Assembly: GCA_963739175.1 (NCBI GenBank)
Contig: CAVTZH010000011.1
Span: 372,001 to 436,000, forward strand
Length of the DNA stretch: 64,000 bases
Direction: 5' to 3'
Source: VAZQ01 sp963739175
GTDB taxonomy: Bacteria; Pseudomonadota; Alphaproteobacteria; Rhizobiales; Xanthobacteraceae
The notes beneath the pieces are model-generated. The model did no database searches. It was not told the DNA's origin and worked only from the letters and a program-made list of their open reading frames with translations. A program made the translations under genes and the position numbers. The first letter of the stretch is position 1. Each line of letters starts with the position of its first letter. Shown in pieces: positions 28,827 through 35,951 of the stretch.

Positions 28827-28836
28827 GTAGAACTAC
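28827..28836. promoter_or_regulatory. GTAGAACTAC palindrome upstream of leader RNA copy B
   Basis: Exact GTAGAACTAC, 64 bases before the start of RNA copy B and about 70 before the leftward hypothetical gene. Its position fits a promoter that drives the RNA leader and TerC gene. Confidence 0.5.
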
Positions 28837-28898
28837 GGCCCGATAGACCCGAATACCGCACTCGACGTGATCGTCGATAGATATCCGCCTGTCTAAAC

Positions 28899-28977
28899 CA
28901 CCAGGCCGGGCCCCTCTGGCAGCTCTCGCGGGCTGCGATGTCGGACTGGACTCCACAGTCTCGGAGTGGCCCGCGTG
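28899..28977 (+). ncRNA. Candidate pseudoknotted leader RNA (riboswitch-like), copy B
   Basis: Second copy of the element at 24850. P1: CCAG 28901-28904 with CTGG 28946-28949. P2: GCAGC 28919-28923 with GCTGC 28932-28936; the loop is eight bases here against five in copy A. Pseudoknot: CGGGCC 28907-28912 with GGCCCG 28968-28973. CCCCTCTG and GATGTCGGA are unchanged. The linker before GGAG is longer (CTCCACAGTCTC). GGAG is followed eight bases later by GTG. Variation falls in the P2 loop and the linker while helices and joiners are kept, as expected of a functional RNA. A TerC gene follows. Confidence 0.7.
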
Positions 28978-29265
28978 GCATTGTCTATACGACGCGCTTG
29001 GCGCGTTGATCCCTCAGCCTTGAAACGTGTCGCATGGCGCATGCCGTGCGCCGCACGTTGCACGGGCGCGGATCGACGCGGGCCCTCCTTGCATCGCAAG
29101 CGAAGGAGGCGCAGCCCGCCGTGTTGGAACTCTTCACCGCTGAAGCATTTTCAGCGCTCGTCAAAGTCATCCTCATCGATCTGGTGCTGGCCGGCGACAA
29201 TGCCATCGTCATCGGCCTTGCCGCCGCCGGCCTGCCGGAAAACCAGCGCGCCAAGGCGATCCTGA
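28975..29265 (+). CDS. Possible Arg-rich leader frame after RNA copy B
   Basis: GTG 28975 is eight bases after GGAG and opens a frame starting MALSIRRAWRVDPSALKRVA (GTG read as Met). It runs into TerC codons and ends at 29265, overlapping the TerC start in another frame. The beginning resembles the leader frame after RNA copy A (M-x-L-x-I-R, Arg-rich). The C-terminal part is a shadow of TerC. Low confidence. Confidence 0.22.
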   Translation: MALSIRRAWRVDPSALKRVAWRMPCAARCTGADRRGPSLHRKRRRRSPPCWNSSPLKHFQRSSKSSSSIWCWPATMPSSSALPPPACRKTSAPRRS

Positions 29266-29804
29266 TCGGGATCGGCGCCGCCACGGCGATGCGCATCGGC
29301 TTCGCCGCCGTCACCACGCAATTGCTCCAGGTCGTCGGCCTGCTGCTCGCCGGCGGGCTGCTGCTGTTGTGGGTGTGCTGGAAGATGTGGCGCGAGCTGC
29401 GCTTCATGCACGCGGCCGAAGCCGCCGCAAACGGGGCCATCACCAATTTCGACGTCAATGCCGATGGCACCATTGCCGCGGTCGCGCCCCCGCGCAAGAC
29501 ACTGTCGCAGGCGGCGTGGCAGATCATCATCGCCGACGTGTCGATGTCGCTCGACAACGTGCTCGCGGTTGCCGGCGCGGCACGCGATCATCCCCACGTT
29601 CTGGTCTTCGGCCTGTTGCTCTCGATCGCGCTGATGGGCGTCGCCGCCAGCTTCATCGCGCGGCTGCTCCAGAAGCACCGCTGGATCGCCTATGTCGGCC
29701 TCGCGGTCATTCTCTATGTCGCGGTCGAAATGATCTTCCGCGGCGGCGTCGAGGTCAGACCGGTCGTGGTCTCGATGCTCGCCATGTTGGGAGACGGCAG
29801 CTAG
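29121..29804 (+). CDS. TerC-family membrane protein (second copy, YjbE/YkoY-like)
   Basis: About 227 residues. The start is GTG 29121 or TTG 29124, both after AAGGAGG; no ATG fits. It begins LFTAEAFSALVKVILIDLVL and has the first TerC motif LAGDNAIVIGLAAAGLP and the second ADVSMSLDNVLAVAGAA. About seven membrane helices. Sequence differs clearly from the TerC at 21148, so these are old paralogues. Expected to export a divalent cation such as Mn2+, or to load metalloproteins, by family analogy. The leader RNA copy B is directly upstream. Its stop overlaps the convergent MBL gene by four bases. Confidence 0.88.
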   Translation: MLELFTAEAFSALVKVILIDLVLAGDNAIVIGLAAAGLPENQRAKAILIGIGAATAMRIGFAAVTTQLLQVVGLLLAGGLLLLWVCWKMWRELRFMHAAEAAANGAITNFDVNADGTIAAVAPPRKTLSQAAWQIIIADVSMSLDNVLAVAGAARDHPHVLVFGLLLSIALMGVAASFIARLLQKHRWIAYVGLAVILYVAVEMIFRGGVEVRPVVVSMLAMLGDGS

Positions 29805-30976
29805 GGCGTCACGTTGAGCTCGTAGACATCGAAGCCGAGTGCCGCATTGGCGCCCTGCGGCACGACGTAGAGCGCGCGCGCCTTCATGCCCGCCTTGAGC
29901 TGCGAGCGGTCGGCGGCGCCCGCGATGTCGGTGTCGGAGGTGATCCGCAGCCGCACGTCTTGTCCTGCGTCGGTCCTCACGGCCAGCCGCCGTCCCTCCT
30001 GCCCCACCTGCGTGATCGTTCCGACGAGCCGCTCCTCGACCAAGGTCGCGACCTGCGGGCCCATCCCCTGCAGTTCGCGATAGAGCGTCTCCGCGATCCA
30101 GGCGAAATGCAACTCGCGATCCCAGCCCTTGTACTCGTTCATGTGGAATTGCTTGACGATATCCGCGAGCGGAAGCCCCTGCTGGAGCATGGCAAGAACC
30201 TTCTTGCGCGCCAGCAGCAGGTAGTCGGTCAGCGCATGCAGGTCCTTCACGTCGCCGAGCGGCCCGTGCGCGGGGATCATCACCCGCGGCTTGAGCGCGC
30301 TGAACACCTCGAGCTGCCGCAGCATGCCCCAGGTGGTGCCATGGCTGTAGTCGGGCCGGATGTCGGGATGACGGTCGATGTAGCCGACGAAGCCGGCATG
30401 CATGACGCCGCTGTCGGGCAGCCACACCGCGATGTCGCCGGGATTGTGCGGATCGTCCACGTAGAGCAGCTCGATGGTCTTGCCGCCGAGCCGGAGCGTC
30501 ATGCGGTCGCCGAAACTGACCACGTGGTCGAGCGGGTGGACGTTCTTCATGGCGTCGGCGCGCTCGCGGAAGCGCGTGCGCCACGACTTGATCTGATGCG
30601 GCTTCCAGCTCGCCCAATCCTTGGCGACCCGGTCATGGACGATAACGGTCGCCGGCGGCGCGAACAGCGGCGTGCCGCCGGTATGATCGCCGTGGTTCTG
30701 GGTGATGATGACGTAGCGCACCGGCTGCTCCGTCACCGAGCGGATGAATTTCTCCAGGATGCGGGTCTCGGGCGGGTTGTTGCCGGTATCCACGACGACG
30801 ACCCCCTGCGTGGTCACGACGACCAATGCGTTGGCGTCGTTGAGCTTGCCGATGAAGGCGTAGACGTCGTCCGCGACCTTCTTGAATTCGGCTTTCTCGC
30901 CGGTGATGGCGTGCGCCGAAACGGTCGTCGCCACCGCCGCGCAAACGGCCATGACGGCCAGCGCCATGCGTCTCAT
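29801..30976 (-). CDS. Exported MBL-fold metallohydrolase with altered zinc motif
   Basis: 391 residues with a signal peptide ending TTVSAHAI near residue 25. Metallo-beta-lactamase fold: VVVTTQGVVVVDTGNNPPET, then the metal motif ITQNHGDHTGGTPLF. The usual HxHxDH reads Q-N-H-G-D-H, so the first His is replaced by Gln. Later candidate ligands lie in VDDPHNPGDIAVWLPDSGVM and MIPAHGPLGDVKD. A C-terminal domain of about 110 residues (VGTITQVGQEGRRLAVRTDA) looks like a small beta-barrel. Probably a periplasmic hydrolase of the type seen in sulfatase or SoxH-like proteins; substrate unknown. Confidence 0.82.
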   Translation of the reverse strand: MRRMALAVMAVCAAVATTVSAHAITGEKAEFKKVADDVYAFIGKLNDANALVVVTTQGVVVVDTGNNPPETRILEKFIRSVTEQPVRYVIITQNHGDHTGGTPLFAPPATVIVHDRVAKDWASWKPHQIKSWRTRFRERADAMKNVHPLDHVVSFGDRMTLRLGGKTIELLYVDDPHNPGDIAVWLPDSGVMHAGFVGYIDRHPDIRPDYSHGTTWGMLRQLEVFSALKPRVMIPAHGPLGDVKDLHALTDYLLLARKKVLAMLQQGLPLADIVKQFHMNEYKGWDRELHFAWIAETLYRELQGMGPQVATLVEERLVGTITQVGQEGRRLAVRTDAGQDVRLRITSDTDIAGAADRSQLKAGMKARALYVVPQGANAALGFDVYELNVTP

Positions 30977-31140
30977 GAATCCCTCCCGGTCGCGGTTTCT
31001 GCTTGTTGTCGCCGGCGATCATAGCAAGGCGCGCGGTAAGGGGATTCGAAAATCAGGCGCTTTCCCCCCGCCGGAGGGAGCGATAGGCTTGCGGTCAAGC
31101 CACGGCCATCAAGGACCTGGCAGCACGAAGGGAGTGGACG

Positions 31141-32007
31141 ATGACCCGATATCTGCACCGTATCGCTTGTGCCGCGCCAATTGTGCTTTTTGCATTCGCG
31201 AGCGCGGCGCAGACCGTCCAACTCGACCCGAAAATTCTCACCTTCCAGAAGCCCGACCAGTTCAAGTGGCGTGATCCGTTCAACAAGTCACCGAGCAACG
31301 CGGTGGCGCTCGCTGGCGACGGCGTGAACGGCTTCTATGTGAGCCTCACCAAGTGGAACAAGGGCGGCAATTTCAGCCGGCCGCATTCCCACGCCAACGA
31401 CCGGATGATCTATGTGCTGGGCGGCACCTGGTGGAACGGCACCGGCACATCGTTCGATCCGCCCAACACGATCCCGATGCGCGCCGGCACCTTCGTTACC
31501 CATCACGCCAAGGGCATCCACTGGGACGGCGCCAAGGACGAGGAGGACGCCGTGCTGGTGATCGCCGGCGTCGGCCCAGCGGCCAGCACGCAGGCGACGC
31601 AGACGCCGGGGACGTTCAGCACCCTCAATCCGGCCGCGGTGACGTTCCTCGCCCCGGATCAGTTCAAGTGGCGCGATCCCTTCAACAAGTCGCCGACCAA
31701 CCAGGTGATCCTCTACGGCGACCCGTCGAAGGAAGGCCCTTACATGGTGATCAACCGGTTCTCGCCGGGCGCCTTCAGCCGTCCGCATTTCCATCCCAAT
31801 GACCGCTTCATCACCGTGCTCAAAGGCACCTGGTGGGTCGGCGCCGGTCCGAAATTCGACACCAACGCCACGCTGCCGATGACGGCGGGCACGTTCGTGA
31901 CGCACTTCGGCAAGGGCATCCACTACGACGGCGCCAAGGATGAAGAAGCGATGGTGCTGATCACCGGCATGGGCCCGGCGACCAGCACGCAGGTCAAACA
32001 GGACTGA
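31141..32007 (+). CDS. Exported bicupin protein
   Basis: 288 residues with signal peptide (LFAFASAAQT, cleavage about residue 23). Two tandem cupin repeats share DQFKWRDPFNKSP, SRPHSHANDR / SRPHFHPNDR, GTWW and AGTFVTH. In each repeat two His and a later His (KGIHWDGAKDEE / KGIHYDGAKDEE) could bind a metal. The internal duplication is very regular. It lies 40 bases before a TctC-type receptor and may be cotranscribed with it, so a periplasmic enzyme or small-molecule binding role linked to carboxylate uptake is reasonable. No specific reaction can be named. Confidence 0.88.
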   Translation: MTRYLHRIACAAPIVLFAFASAAQTVQLDPKILTFQKPDQFKWRDPFNKSPSNAVALAGDGVNGFYVSLTKWNKGGNFSRPHSHANDRMIYVLGGTWWNGTGTSFDPPNTIPMRAGTFVTHHAKGIHWDGAKDEEDAVLVIAGVGPAASTQATQTPGTFSTLNPAAVTFLAPDQFKWRDPFNKSPTNQVILYGDPSKEGPYMVINRFSPGAFSRPHFHPNDRFITVLKGTWWVGAGPKFDTNATLPMTAGTFVTHFGKGIHYDGAKDEEAMVLITGMGPATSTQVKQD

Positions 32008-32047
32008 TCAAGAACGGCGTGAACCTACCGCGGACGCGAGGATAGGC

Positions 32048-33064
32048 ATGCGACCGATCGCATCTGTGTGCATCATCGCTGCCGCACTCGCTTCCGCGTC
32101 CCCTGCTCGCGCTCAGACGCCGGCCGAATTCTACCGCGGTAAGACCCTCAATCTGGATATCGGCTCGAGCGTCGGCGGCGGCTACGATATCCACGGCCGG
32201 CTCCTGGCCCGCCACATTGGAAAATATATCCCAGGCAATCCGACCGTCGTGCCCAGAAATGTTGAAGGCGCGGGCGGCCTGCGTCTGGCGAACGTGCTTT
32301 ACAATTCCGCACCGCGCGACGGCACTGCTTTCGGGATCGTGTTTCGCAGCGTCCCGTTCGATCCACTGCTCGGCAACAAAGCCGCCCAGTTCGACGCCAC
32401 CAGATTTACCTGGATCGGCAGCACCAGCAATGAAGTCTCGATCTGCGTGGCGTGGCACACCAGCGGCGTGACGTCGATCGACGACCTGCGCAAGACCGAG
32501 CTCGTGGTCGGCTCGACTGGCAACAACGCGGACACCAGCATATTCGCCAAGGTCATCAACGGCGTGCTTGGCACCCGGATGAAGATCGTCACCGGCTATC
32601 CGGGCGGCAACGAAATCTCCTTGGCGCTTGAGCGGGGCGAGCTTGGCGGCCGTTGCGCCTGGTCATGGTCGGCGGTCAAGGCCACGCGCATCTCCTGGGT
32701 CGAGCAGAAGCGGATGCACGTTCTCGTTCAGCTCGGGCTGAGCAAGCATCCCGACCTGCCGCATGTGCCGCTCGCGGTCGACCTTGCGAGGAGTTCCGAC
32801 GAGCGCGATATCGCGAAGCTCGTCTTTGCGCGCCAGGAATTCGCCTGGCCGTTCGTCGCACCACCGGACGTGCCAAAGGACCGCGCCGACGCATTGCGGG
32901 CAGCATTCAACGCGACCGTGCAGGACCGAGCCTACTTGGCCGATGCCGAAAAGGCGAAACTCGAGATCATGCCGATCGCAGGCGTAAACATCCAGCGGAT
33001 CATCGCCGAGCTCTACGCGACACCTGCGCCGATTGTTCTGAAGACCGCGAACATGATTAAGTAG
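32048..33064 (+). CDS. TctC/Bug-family solute receptor
   Basis: 338 residues with a signal peptide ending SPARAQT. Family N-terminus PAEFYRGKTLNLDIGSSVGG and blocks GGYDIHGRLLARHIGKYIPG, PLLGNKAAQFDATRFTWIGS, VTGYPGGNEISLALERGELG and FVAPPDVPKDRADALRAAFN. It is closely similar to the receptor at 34857-35873, sharing most of these stretches including NEVSICVAWHT. The pair is probably a duplication around the Rieske/amidohydrolase genes. Confidence 0.92.
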   Translation: MRPIASVCIIAAALASASPARAQTPAEFYRGKTLNLDIGSSVGGGYDIHGRLLARHIGKYIPGNPTVVPRNVEGAGGLRLANVLYNSAPRDGTAFGIVFRSVPFDPLLGNKAAQFDATRFTWIGSTSNEVSICVAWHTSGVTSIDDLRKTELVVGSTGNNADTSIFAKVINGVLGTRMKIVTGYPGGNEISLALERGELGGRCAWSWSAVKATRISWVEQKRMHVLVQLGLSKHPDLPHVPLAVDLARSSDERDIAKLVFARQEFAWPFVAPPDVPKDRADALRAAFNATVQDRAYLADAEKAKLEIMPIAGVNIQRIIAELYATPAPIVLKTANMIK

Positions 33065-33105
33065 CCTGATCGACGCCGCATCGCCGATAGAGACCGAGGG
33101 ATGAA

Positions 33106-33474
33106 ATGCCGGAAGTGTTCGTTTCCAAGATTGACGATTTCGTCGAGGGCGACCGCCGCATCGTCTTCCACGGCGGCTTAGAGATCGGCGTGTTCCACTG
33201 GCAGGGGAACTACTACGCCTACGAGAACCTCTGCCTGCATCAGGGCGGTCCCTGCTGCGAGGGCGTCATCATGCACAAGGTCGAGGACGTGCTGGCGCCC
33301 GACAAGACCTGGCTCGGGCAGAAATTCTCCGCCGACGACGTGCATTTCGTCTGTCCCTGGCACGGCTATGAATACGACATCCGCACCGGCGAATGTGTCG
33401 GCAACCGCAAGCTCAGGCTCAAATCGTTCGAGGTCTTGCGCCGCGGCAACGAGCTCTACGTCGTTGCCGGCTAG
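33106..33474 (+). CDS. Rieske [2Fe-2S] ferredoxin-type protein
   Basis: 122 residues starting MPEVFVSKIDDFVEGDRRIV. The cluster ligands are CLHQGGPC (Cys and His) and CPWHGYEYD (Cys and His), separated by an insertion (MHKVEDVLAPDKTWLGQKFS) longer than in simple Rieske ferredoxins. No membrane segment, so it is cytoplasmic. It presumably transfers electrons to an oxygenase or acts as a subunit. No oxygenase large subunit is nearby; the next gene is an amidohydrolase. The stop codon touches a repeat element. Confidence 0.9.
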   Translation: MPEVFVSKIDDFVEGDRRIVFHGGLEIGVFHWQGNYYAYENLCLHQGGPCCEGVIMHKVEDVLAPDKTWLGQKFSADDVHFVCPWHGYEYDIRTGECVGNRKLRLKSFEVLRRGNELYVVAG

Positions 33475-33608
33475 TAGGGTGGGCAAAGACGCCGAAGGCG
33501 TCGTGCCCACCATCGCGGGCACTACGGATCAAATCTGGTGGGCACGGCGCGAAGACGCGCCCATAGCCCGTCGAAGACGGGCGTAGACGCCCTTATGGCC
33601 CACCCTAC
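33474..33608. repeat. Palindromic intergenic repeat with GTAGGGTGGGCAAAG ends, copy 1
   Basis: The element begins GTAGGGTGGGCAAAG and ends GGCCCACCCTAC, with inner TGCCCACCA and TGGTGGGCACGGCG blocks forming nested inverted repeats. A related element with the same ends lies at 50422-50592. It is non-coding and fills the gap between the Rieske and amidohydrolase genes. This looks like a REP/MITE-type repeat family. Confidence 0.7.
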
Positions 33609-33631
33609 AAGTAGAAGAATGAGGAACGTCC

Positions 33632-34849
33632 ATGGAAATCCAACCCAACGACTTCCGCCGGATGTCGGTCGAGGAATTCGACACCACCAAGCTGCTTGCG
33701 CACGCCGCCCGGCAGGCGAAGGAGCGCGGCTACCACCGCTTCCCGATCGTCGACGTCAACTCGCATCACTACGAGAACGAGTCGATGCCGGAAATCCTCG
33801 AATATCTCGACGATCCGGTGCTCAAGCAGCTTGCCACCGCGACGGCGCGGCCGAACGCCAAGAACGCGCGCATCCTGAACACCATGGTCGGCTACCAGGA
33901 CATGGGCGGCCGCATCCCGCGCTATGGCCTGCGCAGCTTCGAGAAGACGCCGGCCGGCCAGACCCAGCGCGACGCCGCGCTGACCAAGCGCTGGATGGAC
34001 GCGGTCGGTGTCGACGTCGCGGTGCTGTTCCCGACGCCGATGCTGGCGCTCGGCGTGCACCCGCAGGTCGAGGTCGAGATCGCGCTGTCGCGCGCCTATA
34101 ACCGCTGGCTCTGCGAGCGGGTGCTGGCGCACGAGCAGCGGCTGGTCTCGATGCTCTACCTGCCGTTCAACGACCCGGACGCGACCTACGAGTTCGTCAA
34201 GGAGTTCGGCGACAAGAAGGGCGTGGTCGGCTTCCTGATCACCTCGACGCGCTACCGCCCGGTGCACGCCAACCAGTATATGAAGACCTACGCGCTGCTC
34301 GAGGAGATGGGGAAGCCGATCGCCTTCCACGGCTCCTACCACTGGCACGACCAGGCGCAGGGCATGCTCAACCGCTTCATCTCGGTGCATGCGCTCGGCT
34401 TCGTCTGGTACAACATGATCCATCTCGCCAATTGGATCATCAACGGCATTCCCGAGCGATTTCCCAAGCTCAAGGTAGTCTGGCTCGAAAGCGGGCTGGC
34501 CTGGATCCCGTTCATGATGCAGCGCTTCGACAACGAATACATGATGCGCACCTCGGAGGCCCCCGCCCTCAAGAAGCTGCCATCCGACTACATGCGCGAC
34601 ATGTACTGGGCCTCGCAGCCGATGGAGGTCACCGACATGGGGCTGCTCCAGGAGACCATGCGCGTGATCAATGCGGAGACGCAGCTTGTTTACTCGTCCG
34701 ACTATCCGCACTGGGATTTCGACCTGCCGTCGACGATCTACGACCTGCCTTTCCTCAGCGAAACGGCAAAGCGCAACATCCTTGGCGGCAATGCCGACCG
34801 CCTGTTCAATCTCAAGCTCGGCGCCAAGAAGCTCGCCAACGTGGCTTGA
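33632..34849 (+). CDS. Amidohydrolase-2 (ACMSD-like) family hydrolase/decarboxylase
   Basis: 405 residues from ATG 33632 with GAGGA upstream. TIM-barrel metal-dependent hydrolase of the ACMSD/6-methylsalicylate decarboxylase/OHCU type: VDVNSHHYENESMP replaces the usual HxH, AFHGSYHWHDQAQG carries candidate His ligands, ESGLAWIPFMMQRFDNEY is a family hallmark, and YSSDYPHWDFD supplies the catalytic Asp. Such enzymes cleave C-C or C-N bonds in aromatic-acid breakdown. With the Rieske protein before and a TctC receptor eight bases after, it likely belongs to an aromatic or heterocyclic acid pathway. Confidence 0.88.
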   Translation: MEIQPNDFRRMSVEEFDTTKLLAHAARQAKERGYHRFPIVDVNSHHYENESMPEILEYLDDPVLKQLATATARPNAKNARILNTMVGYQDMGGRIPRYGLRSFEKTPAGQTQRDAALTKRWMDAVGVDVAVLFPTPMLALGVHPQVEVEIALSRAYNRWLCERVLAHEQRLVSMLYLPFNDPDATYEFVKEFGDKKGVVGFLITSTRYRPVHANQYMKTYALLEEMGKPIAFHGSYHWHDQAQGMLNRFISVHALGFVWYNMIHLANWIINGIPERFPKLKVVWLESGLAWIPFMMQRFDNEYMMRTSEAPALKKLPSDYMRDMYWASQPMEVTDMGLLQETMRVINAETQLVYSSDYPHWDFDLPSTIYDLPFLSETAKRNILGGNADRLFNLKLGAKKLANVA

Positions 34850-34856
34850 GGGCGCC

Positions 34857-35873
34857 ATGATCTCGCTGACAGCTCGCATCGTCGCGCTTGCTGCGCTGGC
34901 CGTGAGCGCGCCGGCGCACGCGCAATCGGTCGCCGATTTCTACAAGGGCAAGACCATCGAGGTGTATATCGGCACCAGCGTCGGCGGTGGCTACGACGCT
35001 TATACGCGCATCCTGTCGCGCCACATGGGCCGCTACCTGCCCGGCAATCCGGTGCTGGTGCCGAAGAACATGGCGGGCGGCGGCGGCATCCGCCTCGCCA
35101 ATTTCCTTTACAACGCGGCGCCCAAGGACGGGCTGGTGTTCGGCACCGTCAACCGCGGCATTCCATTTGAGCCTCTCCTCGGCAACAAGGCGGCGCAGTT
35201 CGACGCGACCAGGTTCAGCTGGATCGGCAGCACCAACGACGAGGTCTCGATCTGCGTCGCCTGGCACACGACCGGGATCGAACGCTATCAGCAGGTGCTG
35301 GAGCAGGAGCTGGTGGTCGGCGCGTCGGGCACTGGGGCCGACACCTACCAGTTTCCCAAGATCGTCAACGGCGTGCTCGGCACCAAATTCAAGATCGTCA
35401 CCGGCTATCCCGGCGGCAACGACATCGACCTCGCGATGGAGCGCCGCGAGGTGCAGGGCCGCTGCGGCTGGTCGTGGTCGAGCGTGAAGGCCACGCATCC
35501 TTCCTGGCTGCCGGAGAAGAAATTCAACACGCTGTTCCAGATGGGGCTGTCGAAGCACCCCGAGCTGCCGAATGTGCCGCTGATCATGGACCTCGCCAGG
35601 ACCGACGAGGAGCGCGCGATCTTCAAGCTGATCTTCGGCCGGCAGGTGATGGCGTGGCCGTTCACCGTCCCGCCCGGCGTGCCGCAGGAGCGCGTCGAGG
35701 CGCTGCGCATGGCCTTCAGCAAGACGATGCATGACAAAGAGTTCCTGGCCGACGCCGCCAAAGCCAGGTTCGAGATCCGCCCGGTGACCGGCGCGGCGAT
35801 CCAGACGCTGCTGCAGGAGATTTACGCCACCCCGCCGGCGGTCGTGCGCAAGACCGTGGAATTATTGCAGTAA
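34857..35873 (+). CDS. TctC/Bug-family solute receptor
   Basis: 338 residues from ATG 34857, seven bases after the amidohydrolase stop. Signal peptide ends SAPAHAQS. Blocks VADFYKGKTIEVYIGTSVGG, GYDAYTRILSRHMGRYLPGN, GTGADTYQFPKIVNGVLGTK and TVPPGVPQERVEALRMAF. It is the near-paralogue of the receptor at 32048. Tight coupling to the amidohydrolase suggests it imports that enzyme's substrate or precursor, with unknown membrane partners. Confidence 0.92.
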   Translation: MISLTARIVALAALAVSAPAHAQSVADFYKGKTIEVYIGTSVGGGYDAYTRILSRHMGRYLPGNPVLVPKNMAGGGGIRLANFLYNAAPKDGLVFGTVNRGIPFEPLLGNKAAQFDATRFSWIGSTNDEVSICVAWHTTGIERYQQVLEQELVVGASGTGADTYQFPKIVNGVLGTKFKIVTGYPGGNDIDLAMERREVQGRCGWSWSSVKATHPSWLPEKKFNTLFQMGLSKHPELPNVPLIMDLARTDEERAIFKLIFGRQVMAWPFTVPPGVPQERVEALRMAFSKTMHDKEFLADAAKARFEIRPVTGAAIQTLLQEIYATPPAVVRKTVELLQ

Positions 35874-35951
35874 TCACGTTCTCGACGCGATCTTGTGGCC
35901 TTAAGCCAGTCCTCTAGTTTCGCCGCGTCCCGGCAGCCGGATTGAGATCGC

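Noticed and set aside
33474..33608. A small gene in the GTAGGGTGGG repeat
   Set aside because: Open frames here have no ribosome site and differ between the two repeat copies; the inverted ends mark a repeat.
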